Shown here in pieces: positions 62,615 through 64,000 of a DNA stretch of 64,000 bases. Source of the stretch: Isoetes taiwanensis (taxonomy: Eukaryota > Streptophyta > Lycopodiopsida > Isoetales > Isoetaceae); assembly GCA_021234155.1 (NCBI GenBank), contig JAJEKV010000206.1:432001-496000 (forward strand). The letters are read 5' to 3'. The stretch's first letter is position 1. Each line of letters opens with the position of its first letter. The notes under the pieces were generated by a model. That model was not told where the DNA came from, did not search any database, and worked only from the letters and a program-made list of their open reading frames with translations. A program made the position numbers and the translations under genes.

Positions 62615-62618
62615 AAGT

Positions 62619-63435
62619 GCTTTTATTACGATATTGTATAATTTTAATAGGGGTTTGAGTCTCCATATTTCATATTCTAAAACCTTAGGCAAACCTGTAT
62701 TTCATACCTCAAAATCATAGGTGCTCCCAATCACAATTGACCAAAAGCAAAACGAGAGGCACCCAGAGGCTCCAACATACACTCTGGGGCGTAAGATAAA
62801 CAGATCCGACGACCGAGGTAGTCCAGGGTGCACCTCGTTTAGAATATGTAGCACAATTATATGATAAAGTTATTTTTTGCATAAGATCACAATGGTGTGC
62901 CAAAGCGACTTTATGCAGAAGACCACTAAGGTATGCTAAAGTGGATGCAAGAGACATAATCTGATAAAGAATGAGGAAGATAATAAAGAAGGTTTGACGG
63001 AGGAGGCCACTTAAGTGGAAACCAACAACATTGTTTCAACAAATTCTGTAATGAACTTCATATTTTTTTCTTAATCACACTTGGCGTCTGGTCTTCAACA
63101 TCAAAAAATAATGTGTCGAAGCAACTCCATGCTTAAGATCACAAAGATATGCTAAAGCTGATACAAGAGACACAATTTAGTAAAGAATGGGAAGGATAAA
63201 GAAGGTAGTCTGGAGAAAGAGGCCAAATTCTTCCGTGGAAAGCTAACATTGTTGCAACTATTTGTGTAATGAACTTGATGATCAATATTTTTTTCCTACT
63301 CACACTCGGGATCTGGTCATCAACATCAGAAATGAGTTTATGATAGTCTGAATTGGAATCCTGGGCCGAGTTCAGATCTCTCCGAGTCTTAGTTTCTTTT
63401 TTATTTTTATTCTTCGTCTCTCGATGATCATGGAA
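62619..63435. other. No gene; partial duplication
   Basis: Two related blocks (about 62868-63060 and 63110-63290) share ACTCCATGC/ACTTTATGC, AAGATCACAAxG and GATACAAGAGACA/GATGCAAGAGACA, then AAAGAATG and GAGGCCA, and TTGTTxCAACxAxTTxTGTAATGAACTT. A diverged tandem duplication without coding signal. Confidence 0.5.
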
Positions 63436-63436
63436 A

Positions 63437-63604
63437 GTCTATTCTATTCTATTCTATTCTATTCTATTCCATTCCATTCCATTCACGAGGGAGGGAGGGG
63501 GAGGGAGGGAGGGAGGGAGGGAGGGAGGGAGGGGGGGGAGGGAGGGAGGGAGGGAGGGAGGGAGGGAGGAGGAAGGAAGGAAGGTTTATTCTATTCTATT
63601 CTAT
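63437..63604. repeat. Compound microsatellite (TCTAT)n-(GGGA)n-(TTCTA)n
   Basis: TCTAT/CCATT pentamers, then a G-rich GGGAGGGA tract (63488-63580) with several runs of three or more G (G-quadruplex capable), then TTCTA pentamers again. Confidence 0.95.
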
Positions 63605-63749
63605 GAGGGGGGAGGCGACTGTAGGTTAATGCAAAAGATAAAACAAATTAAGGTGTTTTGTCATCAAATAAAGTGCATCATGACACATATACCTAAAAAT
63701 GCACCAAATTGGGGTGATTTTGGAATATACATAAATCTATTCAATTCAG

Positions 63750-64000
63750 TTTTGGGGAAGCTAAAGCACATGGAAAGCCATTGAATTATTGCTTTTTAGA
63801 TTTTGCTAAGGCATTTGATACAGCACCCAAATAGAAATTACTTGACAAGCTAAACCGAATTGAAGTTCCAAGTGATTGGGTGTTTGCTATTAGACAACTG
63901 TATAAATATGTGGAAGGAAGGATCGTCGCTGTCAATGGATTTTTTGACACAATTGTGAGCAATATAGTGTTAAAAAGCACAATTTCATTATAATGGGAAA
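63750..64000 (+). mobile_element. LINE reverse-transcriptase fragment
   Basis: Plus strand from about 63762 reads YCFLDFAKAFDTAPK, a stop (TAG 63828), then KLLDKLNRIEVPSDWVFAIR and LYKYVEGRIVAVNG. The FLDFxKAFDTxPxxxLLxxL pattern is the RT palm entry of LINE ORF2 proteins. It runs off the window; decayed (stop, loss of the next conserved block). Confidence 0.75.

Noticed and set aside
49887-62618. piggyBac-type TTAA target site for the 12.7-kb element
   Set aside because: TTAA occurs near both ends, but the TIRs then no longer line up; AAGT aligns with both TIRs exactly.

Overview
This is a land-plant nuclear window made almost entirely of transposable elements and gene fragments. The evidence is plant-type introns, an orphan caffeoyl-CoA O-methyltransferase exon, a PPR-protein fragment, a plant-type solanesyl-diphosphate-synthase retrocopy, and Ty3, Ty1, Helitron, LINE and Mutator-type elements. 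Some transposon protein families resemble ones I associate with seedless plants (ferns, lycophytes, bryophytes), so a large-genome fern-like host is my guess; the species cannot be read from the sequence. I see no confident intact host gene and no intact rRNA or tRNA gene.

Layout. 1-1003: decayed 3' end of a LINE. 2.2-7 kb: dispersed and tandem repeats, hairpins and one CCoAOMT exon. 7.3-12.6 kb: a broken autonomous Helitron on the minus strand, with a 153-bp (CT)n tract grown inside its own coding repeats. 12.7-13.9 kb: an intronless polyprenyl synthase pseudogene. 14-28 kb: repeats, a PPR fragment, hairpin clusters, a possible low-confidence multi-exon gene (23.1-24.6 kb) and a minus-strand Ty3 remnant.

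28.2-49.7 kb is a three-level nest that resolves to the base at most boundaries. A Mutator-like element (28207-49672, TIRs of about 430 bp, 9-bp TSD ATCACTTAT) carries a Ulp1/C48-protease-like gene and a minus-strand spliced gene. A Ty3 chromovirus (32099-48701, TSD AACTT, LTR ends TGTGACG/CGTCACA) landed inside that gene. A Ty1/copia element (33315-38736) landed inside the chromovirus 5' LTR. Between its 5' LTR and gag the chromovirus carries about 2.4 kb of foreign sequence, including an ORF with a complete histone H3 fold and a second unknown ORF.

49.9-62.6 kb looks like one further DNA transposon: 25-bp perfect TIRs at 49892-49916 and 62590-62614, and a candidate 4-bp TSD AAGT. It contains a degenerate minus-strand gene resembling DUF7869 proteins, a plus-strand captured gene ending in an FCP1/HAD phosphatase-like domain, and about 20 copies of a CpG-rich palindrome (TTCTCGACTCG plus its reverse complement) that I see nowhere else in the window. 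The window ends with simple repeats and a LINE reverse-transcriptase fragment.

Most coding regions are broken by stops or small indels, so they are annotated as element remnants. The three stops that break the chromovirus gag-pol frame can each be explained by a single C-to-T change, as expected from decay of methylated cytosine.
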